NCBI RefSeq assembly: GCF_019654915.1
Contig: NZ_BPET01000055.1
Coordinates: 1 to 42,628 of the forward strand
Source of the DNA: Shewanella sp. MBTL60-007
GTDB taxonomy: Bacteria; Pseudomonadota; Gammaproteobacteria; Enterobacterales; Shewanellaceae
Direction of reading: 5' to 3'
DNA: 42,628 bases
Below are positions 1 to 7,636 of the stretch, in pieces. The position numbers and the translations under genes are program-made. The stretch's first letter is position 1. Every line of letters starts with the position of its first letter. A model generated the notes under the pieces. That model did no database searches and had not been told where the DNA came from. It saw only the letters and a program-made list of their open reading frames with translations.

Positions 1-485
1 CTTTTGGTATGTGAACTATTTTTATTCTTTTGCCGCACCGATCTGCTATAAACAATCTACCAACCCCTTAGTTTTCCTATCTTAACGGCTTTAGCATAAT
101 AATTTCATTGAATAATGAACTGGTCTGATTTTCAACCGCTTTAATTAAAATGAGGTTGTTAACATAAACGCCAGAGTTTCTATCTCCCGATATTATCTAA
201 TACTTTTAAATGCTACAGCCTAATGGATACGTGGATGTTGGCATTTGTTTCGTGCTAGAAAATTCTTGGATTGTTGTAAAGTGAGCAATAGGTTAGCGCT
301 CTTAAATTATCTTGATTTAGTTGTTTTTATTATAGGTAGACCAATAATTTATTCCACATGGAGAGTTAACTTTGCCTTTGCTACCTTTATAGACAGCGTT
401 ACTTAAGCAATGAGCAAAAACTTTGCGTCTGTAGCCAAACTTGTAAGAGCTGGTTTTGAGATAGGACAAAATAGGTGGGTAAGTT
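1..485. other. Intergenic region upstream of flp
   Basis: This is 485 bases of AT-rich DNA with no convincing gene; the only long open frame is antisense and runs through flp. It should hold the promoter of the Tad operon, but I cannot place good -35/-10 hexamers or a sigma-54 element. An imperfect inverted repeat, CAACC (133-137) and GGTTG (154-158), flanks the palindrome TTTAATTAAA (140-149) and is a weak operator candidate. A ribosome-binding-like AGGTGG lies about 9 bases before the flp ATG. Confidence 0.5.
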
Positions 486-683
486 ATGGATATTAAATGT
501 TTGCTAAAAGAGTTTATCGAAGATGAAAGTGGTTTGACTGCGGTTGAGTATGCAATTGCAGGTGGATTGGTTGTTGGTGGTATGATTGCTGCGTTCAACA
601 CTTTAGGCACAAATGCCACTGATAAAATTGATTGTTTAGCTTCAGCAGTAAATGGTAATTCAACGGATTGTACAGCTCCTTAA
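486..683 (+). CDS. flp: Flp type IVb major pilin precursor
   Basis: A 65-residue prepilin, the probable major subunit of the Tad pilus. It has a short leader ending at Gly16, then mature LTAVEY with Glu at +5 and Tyr at +6, the Flp signature recognised by the TadV peptidase. A hydrophobic helix follows at about residues 23-40. The mature pilin would be 49 residues, normal for Flp. Two cysteines near the C-terminus (Cys50, Cys62) could form a disulfide loop, which many short Flp pilins lack. It is the first gene of the locus and is followed by a hairpin at 708-737 that may favour pilin transcript over downstream genes. Confidence 0.95.
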   Translation: MDIKCLLKEFIEDESGLTAVEYAIAGGLVVGGMIAAFNTLGTNATDKIDCLASAVNGNSTDCTAP

Positions 684-707
684 ACCGTAAAAAATTCAAC
701 GGATTAA

Positions 708-737
708 AGATTGCTCACTATGATGTGAGTAATCTTT
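708..737 (+). terminator. Hairpin after flp, possible partial terminator
   Basis: AAGATTGCTCAC (708-719) pairs with GTGAGTAATCTT (726-737) around a 6-base loop: 12 pairs including one G-T wobble. Only four T follow (736-739), so it may be a leaky terminator or a 3' end stabiliser rather than a full stop. Placement between pilin and assembly genes suits differential expression. Confidence 0.55.
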
Positions 738-760
738 TGCTGAATAGTTAAGGGAATAAT

Positions 761-1327
761 ATGGCTGATTATCAATTGTTACTTCAAGTTATTATCGCAG
801 GAATATTTTTAGTTTTAGCGATCGTGTTTGATTTAACAAAGGAGAAAATACCAAACTGGCTATGTTTATTTGCAATTTTTTGTGGCTTTTCAATCAATAG
901 TTATTTTGCCCATCTGAGTGGGTTAATGCACTCATTTATCGGCTTTAGTCTTGCCTTCATCATTTTATTTCCAACTTTTATTTTTAAGATCCTCGGTGCA
1001 GGTGATATTAAGCTAATGATGGGGATAGGTGCACTAATGGGGCCGCAATTAGTAGTTTGGAGTATCGCCTATGCTATCGTTGCAGGAGCCATAACGAGTA
1101 GCTTACTCGTCATTTGGAGATCTGGTTTTTCAGGTTGTTTCAAAACATTAAAAAGATATTGGGACTGCTTTTATTTAAGAACGTATTTCAAGCCTGAAGA
1201 AGGTGAAGTTGCAGGTCAAAGGGTGCCGTACGCACCGGCTTTAGCTATTGGATGGCTTTGGGCGTGTTCGCTGAACCAAGACATTAGTTATTTATACTCT
1301 TCTATTAGTCACTCTCTATTTTCTTAG
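761..1327 (+). CDS. tadV: Prepilin peptidase TadV/CpaA (A24 family)
   Basis: A 188-residue integral membrane aspartic protease that should cleave leaders of Flp and the TadE/TadF pseudopilins at the inner membrane. The two catalytic aspartates are visible: Asp24 in VFDLTKEKIPN and Asp82 in GAGDIK, matching the A24 pattern. Hydrophobic segments alternate with short loops, and there is no N-terminal methyltransferase domain, which is normal for TadV. The ATG is preceded by AAGGGA. It follows flp and the hairpin, and precedes the AAA+ ATPase by 9 bases. Confidence 0.92.
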   Translation: MADYQLLLQVIIAGIFLVLAIVFDLTKEKIPNWLCLFAIFCGFSINSYFAHLSGLMHSFIGFSLAFIILFPTFIFKILGAGDIKLMMGIGALMGPQLVVWSIAYAIVAGAITSSLLVIWRSGFSGCFKTLKRYWDCFYLRTYFKPEEGEVAGQRVPYAPALAIGWLWACSLNQDISYLYSSISHSLFS

Positions 1328-1336
1328 GATGCGCGC

Positions 1337-2659
1337 ATGAATATACCTAGAGAAGAGCAATCGCAAAAATCTATCGCTTCAAATAGTGAAGTGCTGCAAA
1401 TGGAGACTCAACTCGCTCCTCGTCCAAAAACAATTAGTGAAACAGGAGTGTCAGAGTCTTTACTCCTAGACTTAGTGACAAAGCATCTGTTAGCCGCAGG
1501 TGTGTTAACGAGAGAGCAACTCGTTAATTTGCTAGGTGTAACAGGAGGTATTATTCAGCAATTGCTAGACACCGCAAAATCTTTAGCCTGGGTTGAAAAT
1601 AGACAGACAACGGCCGATGGTCAGATGCGTTATGCCCTAAGCGCAGGGGGCGAAGTTCACGCGAAACAAGCATTGTCGAGAAATGGTTATTTGGGCTTAG
1701 CACCAGTGCCGTTAAAACAGTATGCAAATATTTGTAAGAAGCAATCGAGTAGAGCCAAGGCGATTACTTTTGAAATGCTCGAAGCGGGGTTATCAGCTTT
1801 AGTTCTACCTAAAGACTTACTCTTTAAGATAGGCCCGGCTATGAACTCTAGTCGCCCAGTGCTTATTTATGGTCCACCTGGTACAGGTAAAAGCTACCTG
1901 TGCCGTCACCTTAATTTAACCTTGGGAGACAGTGTGTTAATTCCCTATGCATTAGCCATAGGAAACGAAGTCATTCAAGTATATGACCCTGAACTGCATC
2001 ATAAGGTTGGAGGTGGCAGCGAAAGCACGAGTTTAAACCTAGCTGAGGGGCATGATCCAAGATGGATAAAGTGTGAAAGACCGTTGAGGATCACCGGTGG
2101 TGAATTGACCGCCGAGATGTTAGAGGTTCAGTTTGACAGCCATAGTCGTACTTATATGGCTCCACTTCAACTTAAGGCAAATAACGGTATTTTGTTATTA
2201 GATGATCTCGGTAGACAGAAGATCAGTGCGAAGCAGTTATTTAATCGCTGGATTATTCCTATGGAAGAGAGAAGAGACTTTTTAAGTCTACAATCTGGTG
2301 AGCATTTTGAAATTCCATTCGAACTAATTCTTTTATTTTCAACTAACCTTAATCCAAATGAACTTGTAGATGAAGCCTTCTTAAGGCGACTAGGGTACAA
2401 AATTCACTTCGATGCCTTAGATGAAGAGCTATATAGAAAGATATGGTTTCAAGTATGTGAAGACTTAGGGTTGAGTTGTACTGAAGAGGTTTTTCAGTAT
2501 CTCTTAGTCGAATATCACAAGCGGTACGATAAACCTCTTATTCCATGTTATCCAAGGGATTTGTTAGGGATTATGTCTGATCAAATAAGTTTCATGGAGT
2601 TCGAGCCCGTAGTGACTCCATCCTTAGTGGATTCTTCTTGGTCGATATATTTTGTATAA
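1337..2659 (+). CDS. Tad-locus AAA+ ATPase with N-terminal winged-helix-like region
   Basis: A 440-residue soluble protein. Residues about 40-115 look like a winged-helix module (a LTREQL..LLGVTGGIIQQLL helix-turn-helix pattern, then a beta-like wing). An AAA+ core follows, with Walker A GPPGTGKS at 179-186, Walker B ILLLDDLG with Asp289/Asp290, and DEAFLRRLGYKI, which could carry an arginine finger or sensor. From memory, similar proteins occur next to pilus genes in deltaproteobacteria and other groups, but it is not one of the classical Tad proteins. TadA is the expected assembly motor, so this protein more likely remodels or regulates something in the locus. Its function is unknown to me. 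It sits between tadV and rcpC with short spacing on both sides. Confidence 0.8.
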   Translation: MNIPREEQSQKSIASNSEVLQMETQLAPRPKTISETGVSESLLLDLVTKHLLAAGVLTREQLVNLLGVTGGIIQQLLDTAKSLAWVENRQTTADGQMRYALSAGGEVHAKQALSRNGYLGLAPVPLKQYANICKKQSSRAKAITFEMLEAGLSALVLPKDLLFKIGPAMNSSRPVLIYGPPGTGKSYLCRHLNLTLGDSVLIPYALAIGNEVIQVYDPELHHKVGGGSESTSLNLAEGHDPRWIKCERPLRITGGELTAEMLEVQFDSHSRTYMAPLQLKANNGILLLDDLGRQKISAKQLFNRWIIPMEERRDFLSLQSGEHFEIPFELILLFSTNLNPNELVDEAFLRRLGYKIHFDALDEELYRKIWFQVCEDLGLSCTEEVFQYLLVEYHKRYDKPLIPCYPRDLLGIMSDQISFMEFEPVVTPSLVDSSWSIYFV

Positions 2660-2687
2660 AATTTTAGATTTTGATTAGGAGCGACAA

Positions 2688-3503
2688 ATGAATAATAAAA
2701 CAGTCTTATTTGTCATTTTGTCATTAGTCTTTGGAGTTACCGCTGTGTATCTAGCGCAAAGTTGGCTCAAAACAAATACTAAAACAGAAAATGTAGGCAC
2801 TACATCCAATGTAATTACCATGGTGTCAGAGGTTCCCTTGGGAACGATTATCGAGAGGAAGCATTTGGCCCTTACGCCGGTTCCTCAAAATCTTGTTCCA
2901 GAAGGTGCCATTACTGAGATTACCGAGGCTGAAGGTCAGGTCGTAAAGCACCGACTCTACCAAGGAGAGGTACTTCGTAAAGAGCGATTAACTCCGAAAG
3001 GTGAGGGAAGCACATTAGCGAGCTTAATAACCCCTACTATGCGGGCTGTAACGATTCGGGTTAACGACGTAGTCGGTGTTGCTGGCTTTCTTTTACCCGG
3101 TAATAGAGTAGATATTATTAATATATTTAAAACCACGGGTTTAAAAACGGATATTGTTCTTTCAAATGTAAAAATTCTAGCCATCGATCAGAAAGCGTCA
3201 AATGATGAAAATAAGCCAGTGCTGGTTCGTGCGGTGACATTAGAGTTAAGTTTGGAGCAAGCGGAAACTTTAATGATCGCTAAGAGCAGAGGCTCTTTGC
3301 AACTGGCACTTCGTAATCCTAATGATACCGCCGTTATAGAGCTTGCCGATATCGAAGAAGCGAATAAAACTGCTGAAAACGATAAGAAAGAGCCTGCTCC
3401 ACAAGTTGAGCCTGTAAGTGTGGCTAGACTCTCGGAACCCAGCTCAAACAAAGTATTTTTGCTTAAAGGCATGAATGAGCAAGAGATCAAAGTCGACAAC
3501 TAA
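2688..3503 (+). CDS. rcpC: Flp pilus assembly protein RcpC/CpaB
   Basis: A 271-residue protein with a short N-terminal membrane segment (about residues 5-24) followed by a SAF-like domain beginning near VPLGTIIERKHL and a CpaB/RcpC core (around VVGVAGFLLPGNRVDII). RcpC proteins are periplasmic and work with the RcpA secretin. The C-terminal 50 residues are charged and low in complexity, probably a flexible tail. A clear AGGAG lies 5' of the ATG. Its position directly upstream of rcpA is the standard order. Confidence 0.92.
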   Translation: MNNKTVLFVILSLVFGVTAVYLAQSWLKTNTKTENVGTTSNVITMVSEVPLGTIIERKHLALTPVPQNLVPEGAITEITEAEGQVVKHRLYQGEVLRKERLTPKGEGSTLASLITPTMRAVTIRVNDVVGVAGFLLPGNRVDIINIFKTTGLKTDIVLSNVKILAIDQKASNDENKPVLVRAVTLELSLEQAETLMIAKSRGSLQLALRNPNDTAVIELADIEEANKTAENDKKEPAPQVEPVSVARLSEPSSNKVFLLKGMNEQEIKVDN

Positions 3504-3551
3504 TAATTAGTTGATAGCAAACATAAAGATTCATGTTTTAAGGAGAATAAC

Positions 3552-4988
3552 ATGTCATTCCTTCGGTACTTATCAATTGTTTGTTTATTGGCAATGTTGC
3601 AGCTATCAACGGCATACGCTGGCGGCCCAACAGCTGGTGCAAGAGCCGATGTTCAGCGGATCCCTATTTTTAAATCTAGAGTGTTAATGCTCAATGGTCC
3701 GATACATCGTGTTTCGGTGGGTAACCCGAGCATCGCCGATATTAAGTTACTCCCTAATGATGAGCTGTATATTCTGGGTAAGCAGTTAGGTAGTACTAAT
3801 GTAATGATCTGGGATAAAAATGAGCAACTTGCAAGAGTGATGGATATTGAGGTAACTCATGATCTTAATGGGTTAAAAACCAGATTGTATCAATTTCTTC
3901 CTACCGAAAAGTTAGGGGTTCAGACCTCTCAAGGTCAACTATTATTAAGCGGGCAGGCTTCCAACCTCCAAAAAATGAATACAGCAGTGGAACTTGCACA
4001 GGGCTATGCTGAGGCCGCAGCTGGCGGGCAGGCACCGAGTAAAGTACTTAATATGATGACTATAGGTGGTGATCATCAGGTCATGCTTGAGGTCGTTGTT
4101 GCAGAGGTTCAAAGGAATGTCGCGAGACAGTTTGATTCTAAGTTTTTCATCTTTAATCAAGGTTCTAACTTATCTGGCGGTGTAGTTGGTGGAGGCGGAG
4201 GCTTTGATCCTGGAAGTATTGGTGGTATCGATGCTAAAGGAATATTTGCACAGTATATCAACGGCGACTTGATGATGAATTTTGCGTTGGATATCGCTAA
4301 GCAAAATGGACTAGCCAAGGTATTAGCTGAACCCAATGTTACTGCTATGAGCGGACAATCGGCTCAGTTTCTTTCTGGAGGAGAGTTTCCAATTCCGGTT
4401 CCAGGTGAGAATGGGAATACAACCATAGAATACAGAGATTATGGTGTCGGTGTGAAATTTGTACCAACAGTCCTTGATTCTGGGCAGATTAACTTGAATC
4501 TAAATGTTGTTGTAAGTGAAATTAGTACCGCAAATAGTTTTGCTATTTCGGGCAATACATCAACCACGTTAGTCGTCCCGTCATTAGTAAAAAGAAGTAC
4601 AGCAACAACGGTTGAGTTAGCAGATGGGCAAACTATCGCTATTAGCGGTTTGATTAGTGACACTCTTAGAGAAAATATAGATAAGTTACCCGGCTTGGGA
4701 GATGTTCCGGTATTGGGGCAGCTATTCACAAGTAAGAGCTTTCAAAGTGGGCAAAGCGAACTGGTTATTCTGGTTACGCCTAGGCTAGTTCGAGCATTTA
4801 ATCGTAAAGATATTTCCTTACCAACTGATGGATTTGTATTACCTTCTGATGTCGAATTTTACCTATTAGGTAAACTGTCCCACAAAGAGAAAACTGACGA
4901 TACGAATGAAACACCTTATGAGCCAGTCGAGTCTGATGCGAAGTTAGATGATTCAGGAACTCAGCAGAAATATGGCCATTCACTTTAA
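3552..4988 (+). CDS. rcpA: Outer-membrane secretin RcpA/CpaC
   Basis: A 478-residue type II/III secretin family protein that should form the outer-membrane channel for the Flp pilus. It has a Sec signal peptide ending about AYA (residues 21-23). An N-terminal pilus-secretin domain follows (around HRVSVGNPSIADIKLL and LGSTNVMIWD), then a BON-like segment. The C-terminal secretin core carries LPGLGDVPVLGQLF and ELVILVTPRLV. A glycine-rich stretch (about residues 208-226) lies inside the core. The tail after about residue 430 is acidic. It has a strong AAGGAG ribosome-binding site and is followed 22 bases later by the small lipoprotein gene. Confidence 0.94.
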   Translation: MSFLRYLSIVCLLAMLQLSTAYAGGPTAGARADVQRIPIFKSRVLMLNGPIHRVSVGNPSIADIKLLPNDELYILGKQLGSTNVMIWDKNEQLARVMDIEVTHDLNGLKTRLYQFLPTEKLGVQTSQGQLLLSGQASNLQKMNTAVELAQGYAEAAAGGQAPSKVLNMMTIGGDHQVMLEVVVAEVQRNVARQFDSKFFIFNQGSNLSGGVVGGGGGFDPGSIGGIDAKGIFAQYINGDLMMNFALDIAKQNGLAKVLAEPNVTAMSGQSAQFLSGGEFPIPVPGENGNTTIEYRDYGVGVKFVPTVLDSGQINLNLNVVVSEISTANSFAISGNTSTTLVVPSLVKRSTATTVELADGQTIAISGLISDTLRENIDKLPGLGDVPVLGQLFTSKSFQSGQSELVILVTPRLVRAFNRKDISLPTDGFVLPSDVEFYLLGKLSHKEKTDDTNETPYEPVESDAKLDDSGTQQKYGHSL

Positions 4989-5010
4989 TTGTCGAAAAGG
5001 AGTAAGGCTC

Positions 5011-5304
5011 ATGAGATCCAATGTAAAAGGCGTTAGTACGACTTTTTTTACCGCTTTTGTTGTTCTTTGTAGTTTGACTGGTTGCACTAAAATCAATGAC
5101 TTTCCTATGGGCGAGAGTCATTACCGCATTAAACAAGTGCAGATATTAGATCCCGCAGCTGCAGAACGTAATGACGGTATTATACTTAGCTTGGAAGGTA
5201 ACTATGGGCGTGAGGTTATGCAGTCTTATCGTGCAAGTACTGTTAAGCCTGCAACCGCAAGAAGTATGGGGTCGATAACCGCCGATGGTTCAAGTAGCAA
5301 TTAA
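5011..5304 (+). CDS. Small Tad-locus lipoprotein (RcpB position)
   Basis: I start this gene at the ATG at 5011, which has AAAAGGAG about 8 bases upstream. A longer frame from 4948 would overlap rcpA and has no such site. The 97-residue product has a lipoprotein signal with lipobox LTGC (Cys25), so the mature part is only about 73 residues and is probably outer-membrane anchored. By position just after the secretin it matches the place of RcpB or a pilotin-like protein, but it is much shorter than RcpB as I recall it, and I see no recognisable domain. A role in secretin assembly is inference from context. Confidence 0.75.
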   Translation: MRSNVKGVSTTFFTAFVVLCSLTGCTKINDFPMGESHYRIKQVQILDPAAAERNDGIILSLEGNYGREVMQSYRASTVKPATARSMGSITADGSSSN

Positions 5305-5322
5305 ATCATAGAGGCTAGAGTT

Positions 5323-6636
5323 ATGGCGAGTCAATTCAGTTTGTTAGTCCAACGTAGACGTCCGAAAAGATATCAATCAGGGGCGATAATCGTCATGTTT
5401 ACGATAGGATTATTTGCGATTGTTGCCATGGCGGCTTTAGCGTTAGACAGTAGCCATATGTTATTAAACAAAGGCCGGTTGCAAAATGCTGTTGACTCAG
5501 CGGCTTTAAGCGCAGCTAAAAAGCTTCAGGATGGTGGAACGCTTTATGATGCAAGAGAAGTTGCTATTAGTATTCTTGCCCAAAATCTTGGTCATGCTGA
5601 AAATAACGAAATAGCAGATGTTGTCACTTTGTCATCACCAGATTACAACTCTTCCCAAGTAACAAGCCATGTTGCTATAGAGTTTTCTGCATTGCCTGAC
5701 CCTTTTGTCCCTGGATCCGATAACAGTTATGAATATGTCAGAGTTAGGGTTGAAGATATTGGTCTGGACAACTTTTTGGCGCAAATTTTAAATTTTGATA
5801 AGAAAGTTCGTGCTTCTGCTGTAGCTGGTCGCAGTACCGATATTGAGTGCTTAAATAAAGTTGTTCCCTTATTAGTTTGTGGTGATATGACACAACCAGA
5901 TGACTATGGGATGGCCCACGGTGGTCTTCATGTTATGAAAATTGGCTCCAAACAAAATCCTACGGATCCAGATATAACTTTAGGACCAGGTAATTTTCAA
6001 TTACTAGACCTTGGTGGCTCAGGCGGTAAAAGTATAGAGGAGGGGCTTGCTGGTGAGTTTTCTCCAGACGCGTGTGTAAGTGTAGACCAGCAGATTCCAA
6101 CTGAGCCTGGTAATAAAGTCGGTCCGGTTGCAGATGGTCTTAATACCCGCTTTGGAGAGTGGCCAAATGGTAATCAATTGAATTCTTTAGATCACCCTCG
6201 AGACATTAATACGTGCCAGGGAGATAGATTATTAGTAGATGAAGAAGCCAACATAATTAATCCTACTGCTGAGTATTATAGCTATGCGGCTTATTATGGT
6301 CAGGATATTGATGAAAACCCTGTACCCCACTCTCAATATTGTAAGACCGGGAATATATTAGACGCATCAGCATATAACAAGGCTGATAGGAGAAAGCTTC
6401 CGGTTGTTATAGGAGACTGTACGGGTAAGGTCAATGGTAAAAATGTTGTAGAGGTTAAGGCTATTGGTTGCTTTTTCTTAACTCAGACTGTTGAGCATGC
6501 GGGAAATACATCAATCATTATCGGAGAATACGTATCTGAATGTGGTTCCTCGGGGAACGCCTCTTTAGATCCAGACTTTGAGAGTGATAACTTTACCATA
6601 GTGCTCTATCGTGATCCTGATAGTCCTGATTCATAG
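5323..6636 (+). CDS. tadG: TadG-like pilus assembly protein
   Basis: A 437-residue protein with a basic N-terminus and one hydrophobic helix (GAIIVMFTIGLFAIVAMAAL, about residues 21-40). The conserved Tad-domain pattern LDSSHMLLNKGRLQNAVDSA then AALSAAK follows, typical of TadE/G-like proteins. The rest is probably periplasmic and cysteine-containing (several Cys between residues 180 and 420, so disulfides are possible). No von Willebrand A MIDAS motif is evident. It lies before tadE, whereas TadG ends the cluster in many loci. TadG family members are thought to join inner membrane and envelope parts of the machine. Confidence 0.8.
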   Translation: MASQFSLLVQRRRPKRYQSGAIIVMFTIGLFAIVAMAALALDSSHMLLNKGRLQNAVDSAALSAAKKLQDGGTLYDAREVAISILAQNLGHAENNEIADVVTLSSPDYNSSQVTSHVAIEFSALPDPFVPGSDNSYEYVRVRVEDIGLDNFLAQILNFDKKVRASAVAGRSTDIECLNKVVPLLVCGDMTQPDDYGMAHGGLHVMKIGSKQNPTDPDITLGPGNFQLLDLGGSGGKSIEEGLAGEFSPDACVSVDQQIPTEPGNKVGPVADGLNTRFGEWPNGNQLNSLDHPRDINTCQGDRLLVDEEANIINPTAEYYSYAAYYGQDIDENPVPHSQYCKTGNILDASAYNKADRRKLPVVIGDCTGKVNGKNVVEVKAIGCFFLTQTVEHAGNTSIIIGEYVSECGSSGNASLDPDFESDNFTIVLYRDPDSPDS

Positions 6637-6641
6637 GTGCC

Positions 6642-7115
6642 ATGATGAATTTGAATAAACAGAAAGGAATTGCGGTTATCGAGTTTACGCTTGTATTACC
6701 CATTCTATTGTTACTGATATTCGTTACAGTCGAATTTGGGCGAATACTTTATCAATATAGCGAATTAACGAGAATGGCGCGCAGCGCAGGACGCTTTATA
6801 TCTAATACCGCAATCGTCAATACAACCGGAAATTTACCGGATGTTTTATCTGATGAAAATTGTGATTTTTGTATTAGTAATATGAAACGTATGTTGTTAA
6901 GCGGAGATACGCTAAATACCACATCTAATCTCTCTGGTCTTACAAATAGTGATATTACTGTAACTGAGTTTCCTGTTGATAGCGGTATTCTCGTAATAAA
7001 AGTGAGCTATGACTGGCAGCCCTTATTTGCAGATAAGCTATCGACGCTTTCTTTTGGACAAGACATAGATCTCACTTTCAATTTGGATGCGAGCTATGCG
7101 GTAACAGCGTTATGA
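6642..7115 (+). CDS. tadE: TadE pseudopilin
   Basis: A 157-residue prepilin-like protein. The leader ends at Gly9 and the mature sequence starts IAVIEF with Glu at +5, followed by a hydrophobic helix and the EFGRILYQY pattern typical of TadE. It should be cleaved by TadV and act as a minor pilin. A CDFC pair near residues 68-71 may form a disulfide. A second ATG immediately follows the first, so the start could be 3 bases later. Its stop overlaps the start of tadF by 4 bases (ATGA), implying translational coupling. Confidence 0.88.
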   Translation: MMNLNKQKGIAVIEFTLVLPILLLLIFVTVEFGRILYQYSELTRMARSAGRFISNTAIVNTTGNLPDVLSDENCDFCISNMKRMLLSGDTLNTTSNLSGLTNSDITVTEFPVDSGILVIKVSYDWQPLFADKLSTLSFGQDIDLTFNLDASYAVTAL

Positions 7116-7549
7116 AGAAGCAGAATGGAGTCTATGCAGTAGAATTTACATTTGTTGCAGGGATATTTTTCGTTGCACTTTTCGCAGCCATTGAGTTTGG
7201 ACGTCTATTATTCACCTACAATGTACTCCATGAAGCATCAAGAAGAGCTGCAAGGCTGGCTGTGGTATGTCAGGTGAATAGTGATATCAATTCTATCGCG
7301 TTGTTTAATGATGCTTCGATTCTTCCAAATTTAACGGCGAGTAACCTAAATATTAGTTACTTAGCCTACGATGGTACGCCCGCTACGGGGATAGAGATCG
7401 ACTTGGTGAGAGCTGAAATTACTGGATACAACCATCAATTTCTTGTACCAGGTTTATATCGAACGCTAAATTCTCCAACTTTCTCTACAACTCTACCTAG
7501 AGAGAGCCTTGGCATATTTCAAGGAGGAACAACAGACTGCAGTCTGTGA
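7112..7549 (+). CDS. tadF: TadF/TadE-like pseudopilin
   Basis: A 145-residue prepilin-like protein. The leader is only six residues (ending Gly6), then VYAVEF with Glu at +5, a hydrophobic helix and EFGRLLFTYN followed by EASRRAARLA, the usual TadE/TadF pattern. It probably forms a minor-pilin pair with tadE, with which it overlaps by 4 bases. Which of the two is strictly TadE or TadF cannot be settled without alignment. The next gene begins about 90 bases later, the longest gap in this part of the operon. Confidence 0.83.
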   Translation: MKKQNGVYAVEFTFVAGIFFVALFAAIEFGRLLFTYNVLHEASRRAARLAVVCQVNSDINSIALFNDASILPNLTASNLNISYLAYDGTPATGIEIDLVRAEITGYNHQFLVPGLYRTLNSPTFSTTLPRESLGIFQGGTTDCSL

Positions 7550-7636
7550 GTAAAAATATAACCAAATAAATAAATACCCTAAGGATTATTGTCTATAGTA
7601 AGTGTAGATGTGTTTAAAAAGGGAGGTAGGTTGCGA

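Noticed and set aside
190..260. Possible sigma-54 element near TTGGCATTTGTTTCGTGC upstream of flp
   Set aside because: The spacing between GG and GC is two bases too long for a -24/-12 promoter.
4948..5304. Longer 118-residue frame for the small lipoprotein
   Set aside because: It overlaps the rcpA end and lacks a ribosome-binding site; ATG 5011 has AAAAGGAG and gives a proper lipoprotein signal.
7589..7636. TTG start for tadZ adding 16 residues
   Set aside because: GGAGGT nine bases before ATG 7637 is far better, although TTG use cannot be excluded.
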